The notes under the pieces were generated by a model that saw only the letters and a list, made by a program, of their open reading frames with translations, had not been told where the DNA came from and did no database searches. Positions 1-8,271 of a stretch of 40,439 bases of DNA are shown piece after piece. Position 1 is the stretch's first letter. Each line of letters begins with the position of its first letter. The DNA lies in assembly GCA_051891195.1 (NCBI GenBank), contig JBJFEZ010000039.1, positions 1 to 40,439 of the forward strand, written 5' to 3'. This DNA comes from CAG-273 sp051891195 (GTDB lineage: Bacteria; Bacillota; Clostridia; TANB77; CAG-508). A program made the position numbers and the translations under genes.

Positions 1-493
1 CAGGGTCGTTTACTAAAGCTCTTGCTATTGCTATTCTTTGCTTTTGTCCACCTGATAATTGATTTGGCTTTTTATGAATTTGGTCTTTTAACCCTACTTC
101 TTCTAATCCTTTTATTGCTCTTGATTTTCTTTCTTTTTTAGATATCCCTCCTATTGTTAAGGCAAGTTCTACGTTAGAAAGTACAGTTTGGTGTGTTATT
201 AAATTATAGTTTTGAAAAACAAATCCTACTTTATAGTTTCTGTATGCATCCCAGTCTCTATCTTTAAAATCCTTTGTTGATTTTCCATTTATTATTAAGT
301 CTCCACTTGTATATCTGTCTAGTCCACCAATAACATTTAATAAAGTAGTTTTACCACAGCCACTTTGACCTAGTATTGATACAAATTCAGATTCTCTAAA
401 TTCAATACTAACTCCTTTTAGAGCTTCAACTTTTTCATCGCCAGTTTCATATACTTTAGTAATATTTTTTAATTTTAGCATTCCTGTTTTCAT
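1..493 (-). CDS. ABC transporter ATP-binding protein, partial (3' end outside window)
   Basis: ATPase subunit of the MacB/LolD/Bce class, which energises an FtsX-like permease that extrudes or detaches peptides, lipoproteins or antibiotics. The visible 164 residues begin MKTGMLKLKNITKVYE. They contain the Walker A motif GQSGCGKTT near residue 42, a Q-loop in FVFQNYNLI, and the signature LSGGQKQRIAIARAL near the window edge. Walker B and the H-loop are cut off. The start is uncertain: the ATG at 493 has AAGGGA directly against it, whereas the ATG at 481 lies 12 bases beyond that site. The permease would be expected beyond position 1. The substrate cannot be told from this fragment. Confidence 0.9.
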   Translation of the reverse strand, partial: MKTGMLKLKNITKVYETGDEKVEALKGVSIEFRESEFVSILGQSGCGKTTLLNVIGGLDRYTSGDLIINGKSTKDFKDRDWDAYRNYKVGFVFQNYNLITHQTVLSNVELALTIGGISKKERKSRAIKGLEEVGLKDQIHKKPNQLSGGQKQRIAIARALVNDP

Positions 494-618
494 TCCCTTC
501 AATTTTTGATTATTATTATACTATACAATTTTGTCCATTGTGTGTTTTTTATATGTTTTTACTATTTTACATTTTTATATATAATTATTCAAGTATATTT
601 TAAATTATAGTATATCTG

Positions 619-651
619 AAAAAAAATAAAGGTTAGTTTTATCTAACCTTT
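619..651 (-). terminator. Intrinsic terminator of the fucO-like gene
   Basis: A perfect 9-bp stem (AAAGGTTAG / CTAACCTTT) with a 6-nt loop is followed on the minus strand by ATTTTTTTTC. It lies just downstream of the stop codon at 667. Confidence 0.85.
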
Positions 652-666
652 AAATAATATATAAAA

Positions 667-1821
667 TTACATAGCTTCTTTGTAAAGTCTAATAAAATCT
701 TCTTTCGTAACTTCTCTTGGATTTCCTGGTTTGCAAGGATCTTCCATTGCTTTATCTGCTAGCATTTCTAAGTCTTCCTCTTTACAGCCTGTGTCTTTTA
801 CTGTTATAGTAACGCCACATTCTTTAGATAATTCTTTAATTTTCCATACAAATGTATTTATTACATCTTGGTCATTTAAGTTTCTTGCATCTGGTCTTCC
901 AATATGATATAAGATTTCTCTAAATCTGTCTGCACATACTTCTCCATTAAATCTCATAACTGTTGGAAGTAATATGGCATTTGCTATGCCGTGTGGAGTG
1001 TCATATACTGCTCCTAATTGATGAGCCATAGAGTGAACTATTCCTAACCCAACATTTGAAAACCCCATACCTGCAATATATTGAGCTAAAGCCATATTTT
1101 CAATAGCTTTTGGGTCTTTTTCATTTACTGCTTTTGGTAAATTTTCAAATATTAGTTCTATTGCTCTCATATGGAACATATCTGACATTGTATTATGAGC
1201 TTTTGTTATATATCCTTCAACAGCGTGTGTTAAAGCATCTAATCCTGTTGCTGCAGCCGTCATTTTGGGTAGTGACTCCATTAATTCTGAGTCAACTATT
1301 GCAAGTATTGGTATATCATGTGGATCAACGCATACCATTTTTATTTTTCTTTCTTCATCTGTTATAACATAATTTATTGTAACTTCTGCTGCCGTTCCAT
1401 GTGTTGTTGGAAGAGCAATCATTGGTAGCCCTTTATTTTGTGTATTTGAAAGTCCATTTAATGAAACTACATCACTTCTTTCTGGATTTGTCATTAGAAT
1501 TGAGATACCTTTTGCAGTATCTATTGCAGATCCTCCGCCTACAGCTACTATTACATCTGCTTTTGCTTTTTGGCATTTTTCATATCCATCTAACACATTT
1601 TTTATTGTTGGATTTGGTTTTACTTTTGAATATACTGTATATTTAATTTTTGCTTCATCTAAAATTTCTGTTACTTTATTTATTAATTTGCAGTCTACTA
1701 ATCCTTTATCTGTAACTAAAAATACTTTTTTAAATCCTCTTTCTTTTATTTCTTTTGGTAATTCTGCTCTACATCCTCTTCCAAATATAGATGTCTCATT
1801 TAAAACAAATCTTTCTGCCAT
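667..1821 (-). CDS. fucO: Iron-dependent alcohol dehydrogenase, FucO-like lactaldehyde reductase
   Basis: 384-residue group III Fe-dependent alcohol dehydrogenase. FucO interconverts L-lactaldehyde and L-1,2-propanediol with NAD(H), a redox sink in fermentation of fucose or rhamnose. From memory of the E. coli protein the match is close: GGGS at residues 95-98 binds NAD, and the stretch GTAAEVTINYVITDEE is shared. Expected metal ligands are present at D195, H199, H263 and H277, nearly the same numbering as E. coli FucO. The open frame extends to 1899, but AAAGGAGGAATTTTAT places the start at the ATG at 1821. The gene is monocistronic with its own terminator. No fucose or rhamnose genes are nearby, so a broader 1,2-propanediol or short-alcohol role is possible. 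Family certain; substrate likely. Confidence 0.85.
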   Translation of the reverse strand: MAERFVLNETSIFGRGCRAELPKEIKERGFKKVFLVTDKGLVDCKLINKVTEILDEAKIKYTVYSKVKPNPTIKNVLDGYEKCQKAKADVIVAVGGGSAIDTAKGISILMTNPERSDVVSLNGLSNTQNKGLPMIALPTTHGTAAEVTINYVITDEERKIKMVCVDPHDIPILAIVDSELMESLPKMTAAATGLDALTHAVEGYITKAHNTMSDMFHMRAIELIFENLPKAVNEKDPKAIENMALAQYIAGMGFSNVGLGIVHSMAHQLGAVYDTPHGIANAILLPTVMRFNGEVCADRFREILYHIGRPDARNLNDQDVINTFVWKIKELSKECGVTITVKDTGCKEEDLEMLADKAMEDPCKPGNPREVTKEDFIRLYKEAM

Positions 1822-1856
1822 ATAAAATTCCTCCTTTAAATTTTTTCTCTTGTTAA

Positions 1857-1886
1857 TGTATAACAATATAAATATAGCATAGTCAA
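1857..1886 (-). promoter_or_regulatory. Candidate sigma-70 promoter of the fucO-like gene
   Basis: On the minus strand TTGACT (1886-1881) is followed after 18 bases by TATACA (1862-1857), about 35 bases upstream of the start codon. Assigned by pattern only. Confidence 0.4.
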
Positions 1887-1944
1887 AATTAATTATCAAG
1901 TTTCTTTAATTATAATTTTGATTTTTTGTAATTATTATTCTACC

Positions 1945-1973
1945 AAAAACGATTAGCTTTTGCTAACCGTTTT
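1945..1973 (-). terminator. Intrinsic terminator after the DUF308 gene
   Basis: Stem AAACGGTTAGC / GCTAATCGTTT (one G-U-type pair) with a short loop, followed on the minus strand by a run of five T. It lies just past the stop codon at 1979. Confidence 0.75.
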
Positions 1974-1978
1974 ATCAT

Positions 1979-2524
1979 TTAAAATATTTCTTTTATATTT
2001 TTTATAAATATAACATCCTCAATAATATCTATAATTGAGTATATAAGCATTATAATACCTACTGTTACAACTACTGCTCCTGAATTTACAAGAATGTATA
2101 ATCCACATATAAACATTATAATTGCTAAAATTAAACTATATATCCAAACATTGCTGTTTAAAGCTTTTAATTTAATTGTAAAATTCATTCTCATAAATGA
2201 ACTATATATAATCCATATTCCTATCATTATTCTAAATATTGTACTTATTGTAGTGCTATATACTATTGCAACAATACCTATAATACAAGCCATAAGTCCA
2301 TATAACAAGTTGTAATTATAAAAGTCGTATTTTCCTTTTGCCATAAAAAAGCTTATAATTTTATAAATACCAATACATATAAATATAATTGATACTATAT
2401 AAGTAATAGCTTTAACAGTTCCTTCCGGTTTGCAAATTAATATTGCCCCTAATAGTGCAAAAATAATTGATTCAATAATTGACATATAGCCAGTTTTTTT
2501 AAATAACTTTTCTAGATAGTTCAT
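1979..2524 (-). CDS. DUF308/HdeD-family membrane protein
   Basis: 181-residue integral membrane protein, almost entirely hydrophobic, with about six predicted membrane segments arranged as three hairpins (roughly residues 14-32, 37-59, 72-90, 93-108, 125-145 and 148-172). Length and layout fit the HdeD/DUF308 family. HdeD is linked to acid resistance in E. coli, but most members are uncharacterised. The start is supported by a GGGGGT site upstream of the ATG. It is the last gene of the minus-strand run before a terminator, 117 bases after rdgB. No catalytic residues are evident and no specific function is claimed. Confidence 0.7.
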   Translation of the reverse strand: MNYLEKLFKKTGYMSIIESIIFALLGAILICKPEGTVKAITYIVSIIFICIGIYKIISFFMAKGKYDFYNYNLLYGLMACIIGIVAIVYSTTISTIFRIMIGIWIIYSSFMRMNFTIKLKALNSNVWIYSLILAIIMFICGLYILVNSGAVVVTVGIIMLIYSIIDIIEDVIFIKNIKEIF

Positions 2525-2641
2525 ATTATACCCCCTATATTTTTACTTTTTAGATTTTTCATCTATATTAAACATTAATTATTATAATAAAGATATGTGA
2601 ATTTTATGTGAACAGAATAAGACTTTTTTGTTTATAAATTA

Positions 2642-3217
2642 TTAATAAGATTTAAGTTTAAATTTTATCTTTTCTAATGCTATTTTTCTTGCACTTATTT
2701 TGTTTTTTTCTTCTTGTAATAATTCAGCTAAAGTTTTTCCATTTTCTAGTTCAAATATCTCATCAAAGCCAAACCCATTATTTCCTCTAATATCTTCTGC
2801 TACCAATCCCTCTATTTTTCCTTGTTCACAAATTGTTTCTTTTCCATTTGATAAAGCAATAGCTGTTGTAAAAGTTATTTTTCTTAGTTCTTTTGGTACT
2901 CCTTTTAGTTTTTCTATAATTGCTAAATTTCTTTCTTTATCAGTTCCACTATGCCATCTTTTGGTAAATACTCCTGGAAAGCCATTTAAATACTCTATTT
3001 GTATTCCTGAGTCATCAGCAATGCACATTTTTCCACCAAGTGCTCTAGCTATTGTTTGCGCTTTTTTTACGGCATTTTTTTGAAATGTGTCTTGGTCTTC
3101 CTCAACATCTATATTTACTCCAAGTTCTGCTATTGAAATTATTTTAAAATTTTCTAATATCTGTTGAGTTTCTTTAATTTTACCTTCATTTTCTGAAGCA
3201 ATTATTATTTCTTTCAT
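2642..3217 (-). CDS. rdgB: RdgB/HAM1 XTP/dITP pyrophosphatase
   Basis: 191 residues, the usual family length. It hydrolyses non-canonical purine triphosphates (dITP, XTP) to monophosphates, keeping deaminated bases out of DNA and RNA. Visible motifs are SENEGK at 8-13 (the S-x-N-x-x-K phosphate loop), ADDSGI near 66-71 with the metal-binding acids, and GNNGFGFDEIF near 145-155. The C-terminal base-recognition motif is usually S-H-R; here it reads ISARKIAL, with Ala in place of His. The gene lies 40 bases after the divergent Nudix gene, in a run with a second Nudix gene and maf that fits a shared nucleotide-sanitation role. Confidence 0.9.
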   Translation of the reverse strand: MKEIIIASENEGKIKETQQILENFKIISIAELGVNIDVEEDQDTFQKNAVKKAQTIARALGGKMCIADDSGIQIEYLNGFPGVFTKRWHSGTDKERNLAIIEKLKGVPKELRKITFTTAIALSNGKETICEQGKIEGLVAEDIRGNNGFGFDEIFELENGKTLAELLQEEKNKISARKIALEKIKFKLKSY

Positions 3218-3257
3218 TTTTTTCTTCTTTCATATTACAATATATTTTTTAGTTTTA

Positions 3258-3995
3258 CTAACAAACCGCCTCTTTTATTAAATCTCTTAAGTATGGTCTT
3301 TTATAATTAGGCAAATTATCTAGCTCTTGTAATGCATTTTCTTTCTTGAGAAAAATTAATTTATTAAACTCTACTTCTAATTTATTTGTAATTAAATATT
3401 CTTTGTATTCTTCAAAATGTTTTTTTAGTTCATCCTTAGATAGATTTATTTTACCAATAGCTAAAAATCCATACGCATTTCTCTTTTGGCTAGGATATTC
3501 TATAAACTCTATTTTATAGTCTATTTCATCTAAATTAAGATTTAGTTCTTCCTTCAATTCTCTTTTTATATTTGAATCAATATTTATTATTCCATTTTCA
3601 ATGTCAGAAATATCAATTCCTCCTCCAGTTATTTGTAAACAATATGGTACTGAAGTTGTATTATTCATTTCTCCTATAGCAAAATATTCATCTTTTGTTA
3701 ATAATAAAAGGCCTCCCCAAGGTGAGCAACATCTATAATTTTCTTCTTGAATTCCAACTCTTTCATCATATAGATAGTGAGCATAATTAGTTTTAGCAAC
3801 TAACATTTCAATGCTTTCTTTGGTTTCTATTACTGATTCTACAGCATAATCTTGCCCATTATATAAATTTGGGTTTTCTCTTACAGCATTTTTCCAAAAC
3901 CTTTCTATATTTTCTTTAATCTCCATAGGCAGTTTAATTTCTCTATCTTCAAATTTTAATATAATGGGTTTATCTATTTTTACGATTTTACTCAT
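3258..3995 (-). CDS. Divergent Nudix-like hydrolase with N-terminal extension
   Basis: 245 residues. A Nudix-like box is visible as GGGIDISDIENG...NIKRELKEELNLNL (about residues 125-155). The REL-x-EEL helix is intact, but the loop between the leading glycine and the helix is longer than the canonical G-x5-E-x7-REU-x-EE-x-GU. About 120 residues precede it, ending in CCSPWGGLLLLTKDEYFAIGE. The fold would hydrolyse a nucleoside diphosphate linked to another group, but the substrate is not predictable. The site AGAGGTG supports the ATG at 3995. It follows the canonical Nudix gene after 9 bases and precedes rdgB by 40, so all three are probably cotranscribed. Confidence 0.65.
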   Translation of the reverse strand: MSKIVKIDKPIILKFEDREIKLPMEIKENIERFWKNAVRENPNLYNGQDYAVESVIETKESIEMLVAKTNYAHYLYDERVGIQEENYRCCSPWGGLLLLTKDEYFAIGEMNNTTSVPYCLQITGGGIDISDIENGIINIDSNIKRELKEELNLNLDEIDYKIEFIEYPSQKRNAYGFLAIGKINLSKDELKKHFEEYKEYLITNKLEVEFNKLIFLKKENALQELDNLPNYKRPYLRDLIKEAVC

Positions 3996-4004
3996 TTTTC
4001 ACCT

Positions 4005-4415
4005 CTAAAACAATTTATCTTTATAAATTTCTGCTTGTTCTACCATATGTCCTATGTTTCCTTCTCCTGCATACTTTTCTAAATTAAAAAAGTCCTCATT
4101 CTTATTTATCCAATATAGTTTATTAACCTCTTCTACTAAATTCACATCTTTTTTTAATTTTCCCGCATACACTTCTAATTCCATATCTGACATTTTATAT
4201 TGAAAATTCATAATATGAGTCAATGTAATATCATTATTAGTTATTCCTGTTTCTTCTTGTAATTCTCTATATGCAGCATGCAATTCATCTTCATTTTGTT
4301 CAACTTTGCCACCTACTAAATTAAATTTTCCTTTGTATGGCTCTTTCTCTCTTTTGCACATAAGAATTTTATCTTCTTCTTTATTATAAACTAATATTAC
4401 ATTTAACTTTTTCAT
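4005..4415 (-). CDS. Nudix hydrolase (MutT-like)
   Basis: 136 residues with a textbook Nudix box, GGKVEQNEDELHAAYRELQEETGI, at about 35-58; its acidic residues bind Mg2+ for pyrophosphohydrolysis. Small Nudix proteins of this size clean oxidised or otherwise unwanted nucleotides, but 8-oxo-dGTP specificity cannot be shown from sequence. The first 32 bases overlap the 3' end of the upstream rRNA methyltransferase gene, and its site AAAGGAG lies inside that gene, suggesting translational coupling. Substrate unassigned; family certain. Confidence 0.85.
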   Translation of the reverse strand: MKKLNVILVYNKEEDKILMCKREKEPYKGKFNLVGGKVEQNEDELHAAYRELQEETGITNNDITLTHIMNFQYKMSDMELEVYAGKLKKDVNLVEEVNKLYWINKNEDFFNLEKYAGEGNIGHMVEQAEIYKDKLF

Positions 4416-5814
4416 CTTCTACTCCTTTTTTCAAATTTAATACACTAACTACTTCGCAATTACTTGTGAATGGGAACATATCTACTGGTTGTATTTCTTG
4501 TATGTTATATTTTTCTGATAATTTGTTTAAATCTCTTACCATAGTTGAAGGGTTGCAGCTAATATATACTAGCTTTTTAGGGGCTACATTTAATATTGTG
4601 TTTATTGTAGTTTCATCTAGTCCTCTTCTTGGTGGGTCTACAAATATTACATTTGGCAAAATATTTTTTTCTTTTAATAAGTTTCCTAGTACCTTTTCTA
4701 CATCTCCACATATAAATTCTATGTTTTCTATATTGTTTAGTTTTGCATTTTCTTTTGCATCTTCTATTGCTTGTTCAACAATTTCTATACCATAAACTTG
4801 TTTTACATATTTTGATGCATATATTCCTATTGTTCCAATTCCACAATATAGGTCTAGCAAAATATCATCTTTTTGTAAGTTTGCTGCTTCAATAGCTTTG
4901 TTGTATAAAACTTCAGTTTGAACTGGGTTTGTTTGATAAAATGACATTGGAGATATTTTAAATGTATATTCTCCTAGTTTGTCATATATATAGCATTCTC
5001 CATAAAGAGTAATATTTCTATTCCCTAATATAACATTTGTATTTTTTGTATTTATGTTTTTTATTATAGTTTTAATTGTGTATTCTTTTTCATTAGCTTC
5101 AAAATAGCTTATTAAATATTGTACTAATTCTTGCTCTTTTGGAATTTTTTCTTCGTTTACTACTAGAATACACATTACTTGTTTAGTTTTCTTTCCTACT
5201 TTTACTACTATATGTCTGAATATTCCTTTTCCTGTGTTTTCGTCATACGCTGATATTTTATTTTTGTTTAAGAAATCAACAATTATGTTTGTTATCTTTT
5301 CTGTAATAGGATGTTGTATTTTACATTGTTTAAAAGGAATAATACTATGTGTTCTTGCTGCAAATATTCCACTTATTACTTCTTGGTTTTTGTTATATCC
5401 TAGTGGATATTGTGCTTTATTTCTATAGTTATAGGGATTTTCCATTCCTATTGTAGGTTGTACTTTTAGTGGCTGTTTTAATATTTTGTTTACTAAGTTT
5501 TGTACTGTTTCTTGCTTTATTTTTAATGTAGTTTTATAGTTTATATGTCTTAAGTTACATCCTCCACATCTTTTGTATGTACTACAATCTGATTGTATTC
5601 TATTTATTGATGGTTCTATTATTTCTAATAGTTTTCCAAATGCGTGTGATGCAGTTGTTTTTACTATTAATATTTTGCATTTTTCCCCTTTTATGGCTTC
5701 TGGAATAAATATTGTATAATCTTCAATTTTAGCTATTCCTTCTCCTTCATATCCGTTGTCTATAATCTGTACTGTATATGTTTCATTCTTTTTTACTGGT
5801 ATATTCATTTTCAT
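4384..5814 (-). CDS. rlmD: 23S rRNA (uracil-C5)-methyltransferase, RlmD/RlmCD (RumA) family
   Basis: 476 residues. It transfers methyl from SAM to C5 of uridines in 23S rRNA; the Firmicutes enzyme RlmCD modifies both U747 and U1939. The order is an N-terminal TRAM RNA-binding domain (about 8-65), four Fe-S cysteines at C77, C83, C86 and C164 (CSTYKRCGGC and QCKIQHP), a SAM-binding motif LLDLYCGIGTIG, a DPPRRG motif, and the catalytic cysteine C420 in SCNPSTM. The site AAAAGG precedes the ATG at 5814. It lies 9 bases after maf and overlaps the Nudix gene, so it is embedded in a nucleotide house-cleaning operon. One versus two target sites is not resolvable here. Confidence 0.9.
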   Translation of the reverse strand: MKMNIPVKKNETYTVQIIDNGYEGEGIAKIEDYTIFIPEAIKGEKCKILIVKTTASHAFGKLLEIIEPSINRIQSDCSTYKRCGGCNLRHINYKTTLKIKQETVQNLVNKILKQPLKVQPTIGMENPYNYRNKAQYPLGYNKNQEVISGIFAARTHSIIPFKQCKIQHPITEKITNIIVDFLNKNKISAYDENTGKGIFRHIVVKVGKKTKQVMCILVVNEEKIPKEQELVQYLISYFEANEKEYTIKTIIKNINTKNTNVILGNRNITLYGECYIYDKLGEYTFKISPMSFYQTNPVQTEVLYNKAIEAANLQKDDILLDLYCGIGTIGIYASKYVKQVYGIEIVEQAIEDAKENAKLNNIENIEFICGDVEKVLGNLLKEKNILPNVIFVDPPRRGLDETTINTILNVAPKKLVYISCNPSTMVRDLNKLSEKYNIQEIQPVDMFPFTSNCEVVSVLNLKKGVEDEKVKCNISL

Positions 5815-5823
5815 TTTTCCTTT

Positions 5824-6396
5824 TTAATCTAAATATTGTTTTATAGCTTGATATAGCTTTTGTACTGGTAAACCTACTACTGAGTTATAGCTTCCTTCAA
5901 ATTTTGTTATAAATTTAGAAAATTGTCCCTGAATTGCATAGGCTCCTGCTTTGTCCATAGCTTCTCCAGATTCTATCCATACATTAATTTCTTCTGGTGT
6001 TATTTCTGACAAATATACTTTTGTTATATCATAGTCTATATATTTTTCTTGTTTATTATCTTTTTCAATTAATACACAAAGGCTTGTAATTACTTCGTGT
6101 ACATCATTTTGCAATTCTGAAAGCATATCAAAAGCTTCTTCTTTACTTTTAGGTTTTCCATAATGTTTGCCATTTTTTAATACTAATGTGTCTGACCCTA
6201 TTACTATTCTATCTCCTTGTGTTTTATCAAATACTTCTTTAGCTTTTAAATATGCTATTTTTTTAGATTGTTCTTGTATGTTTAAGCCCTCTTCAAATGT
6301 TTCATCTGCATTGCTTACAATAACTTCAAATTTTTTTGTAATGTATCCTAACAATTCTTTTCTTCTTGGCGAAGCTGATGCTAATATAATTTTCAT
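5824..6396 (-). CDS. maf: Maf-family nucleoside triphosphate pyrophosphatase
   Basis: 190 residues, normal for Maf/YhdE enzymes that convert dTTP, UTP and modified pyrimidine triphosphates to monophosphates; overexpression in B. subtilis blocks septation. Motifs seen are SASPRR at 7-12, IGSDTLV near 67-73, DKAGAYAIQG near 147-156 and SYNSVVGLP near 169-177. It is probably the first gene of the minus-strand run maf-rlmD-nudix-nudix-rdgB-DUF308 and is divergent from tsaE. Confidence 0.93.
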   Translation of the reverse strand: MKIILASASPRRKELLGYITKKFEVIVSNADETFEEGLNIQEQSKKIAYLKAKEVFDKTQGDRIVIGSDTLVLKNGKHYGKPKSKEEAFDMLSELQNDVHEVITSLCVLIEKDNKQEKYIDYDITKVYLSEITPEEINVWIESGEAMDKAGAYAIQGQFSKFITKFEGSYNSVVGLPVQKLYQAIKQYLD

Positions 6397-6424
6397 TTTT
6401 TTTACCTTTCTATCTTTTATAATT

Positions 6425-6453
6425 ATTTTATAAGACTATAATAAAAATGTAAA
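6425..6453 (-). promoter_or_regulatory. Candidate promoter of the maf operon
   Basis: Minus-strand TTTACA (6453-6448), 17-base spacer, TAAAAT (6430-6425), about 30 bases upstream of the maf start. It is placed in the divergent maf/tsaE gap. Assigned by pattern only. Confidence 0.4.
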
Positions 6454-6573
6454 TATCTTTTTGTAAATTGTAACTATATTTTTCAACAAATTTCTTCTTT
6501 TTTTGCTTTACAAAATCAACTTATTAATATACAATATGTGTAAATATTGAAATTAATTTTAGAAGGTAAAAAT

Positions 6574-7020
6574 ATGTATAAATTTATATCTAAATGTGAA
6601 CAAGATACTATTGATTTTGCAAAGAAATTTGCTAAAACACTAAACAAAAAAGATATTATTGTTTTGTCAGGTGAACTAGGCTCTGGAAAAACAAAATTTG
6701 TGCAAGGCATATTAAAGTACTTTGGATTAGAAAATGAAATTTCTAGTCCTACTTTTACTATTGTAAATGAATATAATGCTAACATATGCCCTATATATCA
6801 CTTTGACGTGTACCGTTTAGCAGATATTGACGAGTTTTACGCTATGGGTGGAGAAGAATATTTTGAAAATGGTATTTGTTTAATTGAATGGGGCGAAATT
6901 ATTGAAGACGCCTTACCTTCTGATTATATTAAAATTACCTTTAATAAAAATGACGATAATGATGAATATAGAGAGCTATTAATAGAAACTTTTGGTAATA
7001 AATGCTTTAATATGTTTTAG
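6574..7020 (+). CDS. tsaE: TsaE, ATPase of tRNA t6A synthesis
   Basis: 148 residues. TsaE binds TsaB-TsaD and its ATPase activity resets the complex that puts threonylcarbamoyl on A37 of ANN-decoding tRNAs. Visible motifs are Walker A GELGSGKT at 33-40, SPTFTIVNEY near 60-69, HFDVYRL near 76-82 and LIEWGE near 104-109. The frame is open from a TTG at 6547, but GAAGG 7 bases before the ATG at 6574 gives the usual start (MYKFISKCEQ). First gene of tsaE-tsaB-rimI-lonC. Confidence 0.93.
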   Translation: MYKFISKCEQDTIDFAKKFAKTLNKKDIIVLSGELGSGKTKFVQGILKYFGLENEISSPTFTIVNEYNANICPIYHFDVYRLADIDEFYAMGGEEYFENGICLIEWGEIIEDALPSDYIKITFNKNDDNDEYRELLIETFGNKCFNMF

Positions 7021-7035
7021 AAAGGACTTAAAAAA

Positions 7036-7800
7036 ATGAAAATTTTAGCAGTTGATACTTCTTCTAAAAATGCTTCTGTTGCTATTTTAGAAAATCAAAA
7101 TGTTTTATTAGAAATAAATAATGATGATGAAAAAACACATTCGCAAAAGCTAATGCCTATGATTGATGAAGCTTTTCAAAAAACTAGTTTATCATTAGAT
7201 AATATTGATTTAATTAGTTGTTGCTTAGGTCCTGGCTCTTTTACTGGTGTTAGAATTGGTATTGCTACTTGTAAAGCATTTGCTGATAGTAAAAATATTG
7301 CTTTAACTGGTGTTTCTTCTCTTGAAGCTTTAGCATATAACACAAAAGAGCACGGTATTGTTTGTTCTTTAATAAATGCTAATAATGGTAATGTGTATGC
7401 TGGAATTTTTGAAATTGTTGAAGATAATAACATTTTGCAAATAGCAAAAAGTAAATTAGATTTTTTGTGTTTAAAAAATTCTAAAGGAGAAATTTCTTTT
7501 AATAATTTACTAGATTTTATTAATAATTTTTCTTCAAATTGTTCTAACATTTCTTTTGTTGGTGATGGAGCAGTTTTTTATGAAGATTTATTAAAAGATT
7601 TATGTTTAAAAAACAATTTACAATTTAAAATTTTTGATGAAAGCTATTGTAAATCAACTGGTATAAGTATTGGTAAAATTGGTTATACTAAATATAAAAA
7701 TGGTAATTACGGAAATTCAGATTTTATTTCTCCTATTTATTTAAGAAAATCTCAAGCAGAAATAGCTTTAGAAGAAAAGTTGAATAAAAAGGATATTTAA
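7036..7800 (+). CDS. tsaB: TsaB, tRNA threonylcarbamoyladenosine synthesis protein
   Basis: 254-residue ASKHA-fold protein that dimerises with TsaD in the t6A complex; TsaB itself is a non-catalytic scaffold. It begins MKILAVDTSS with an ASKHA phosphate-type motif, then HSQKLMPMID near 36-45 and the family motif GPGSFTGVRIG near 66-76. A site AAAGGAC precedes the ATG. It starts 15 bases after tsaE and ends 3 bases before rimI. The catalytic partner tsaD, often adjacent, is not in this window. Confidence 0.93.
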   Translation: MKILAVDTSSKNASVAILENQNVLLEINNDDEKTHSQKLMPMIDEAFQKTSLSLDNIDLISCCLGPGSFTGVRIGIATCKAFADSKNIALTGVSSLEALAYNTKEHGIVCSLINANNGNVYAGIFEIVEDNNILQIAKSKLDFLCLKNSKGEISFNNLLDFINNFSSNCSNISFVGDGAVFYEDLLKDLCLKNNLQFKIFDESYCKSTGISIGKIGYTKYKNGNYGNSDFISPIYLRKSQAEIALEEKLNKKDI

Positions 7801-7803
7801 AAT

Positions 7804-8271
7804 ATGGAAATACATATATCAAAAATGACTTTAGAAGACCTAAATATTATTAAAGATTGCTTACTTGAAGAATTTGATGATTTTTGGTCTTATAATGTTT
7901 TAAAACAAGAATTAGAAAATAATCAAAATTTAAATTCACAATATTTTGTTGCTAAACTTAAAGAAGAAGTTGTTGGTTTTGTAGGAATACTAACAATTAT
8001 AGATGAAGTTAATATTATGAATATTGTTGTAAGAAAAAATAGTAGAAATTTAGGTATTGGTTCTTTACTTATAGAAAATGTTATTAATTTTTCCAAACAG
8101 CAAAAAGCTAGCCTAATTACTTTAGAAGTAAATGAAAACAACTTGCCTGCTATTAATTTGTACAAAAAATATAATTTTAAACAAGTTGGACTTCGTAAAA
8201 AATATTACAATAATACTAATAATGCTATTCTAATGAGTTTAGAGCTTAACCAAGGAGGAAAAAATAAATGA
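7804..8271 (+). CDS. rimI: RimI-type GNAT N-acetyltransferase
   Basis: 155-residue GNAT protein. RimI acetylates the N-terminal alanine of ribosomal protein S18 using acetyl-CoA. The acetyl-CoA loop appears in VVRKNSRNLGIGSLLIENVI near 75-94 (R/Q-x-x-G-x-G type), and the RimI-like LEVNENNLPAINLYKKYNF followed by GLRKKYY near 103-130. Position directly after tsaB, as in many Firmicutes, supports RimI over a generic GNAT. Its 3' end overlaps the lonC start by 4 bases (ATGA). Confidence 0.85.
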   Translation: MEIHISKMTLEDLNIIKDCLLEEFDDFWSYNVLKQELENNQNLNSQYFVAKLKEEVVGFVGILTIIDEVNIMNIVVRKNSRNLGIGSLLIENVINFSKQQKASLITLEVNENNLPAINLYKKYNFKQVGLRKKYYNNTNNAILMSLELNQGGKNK

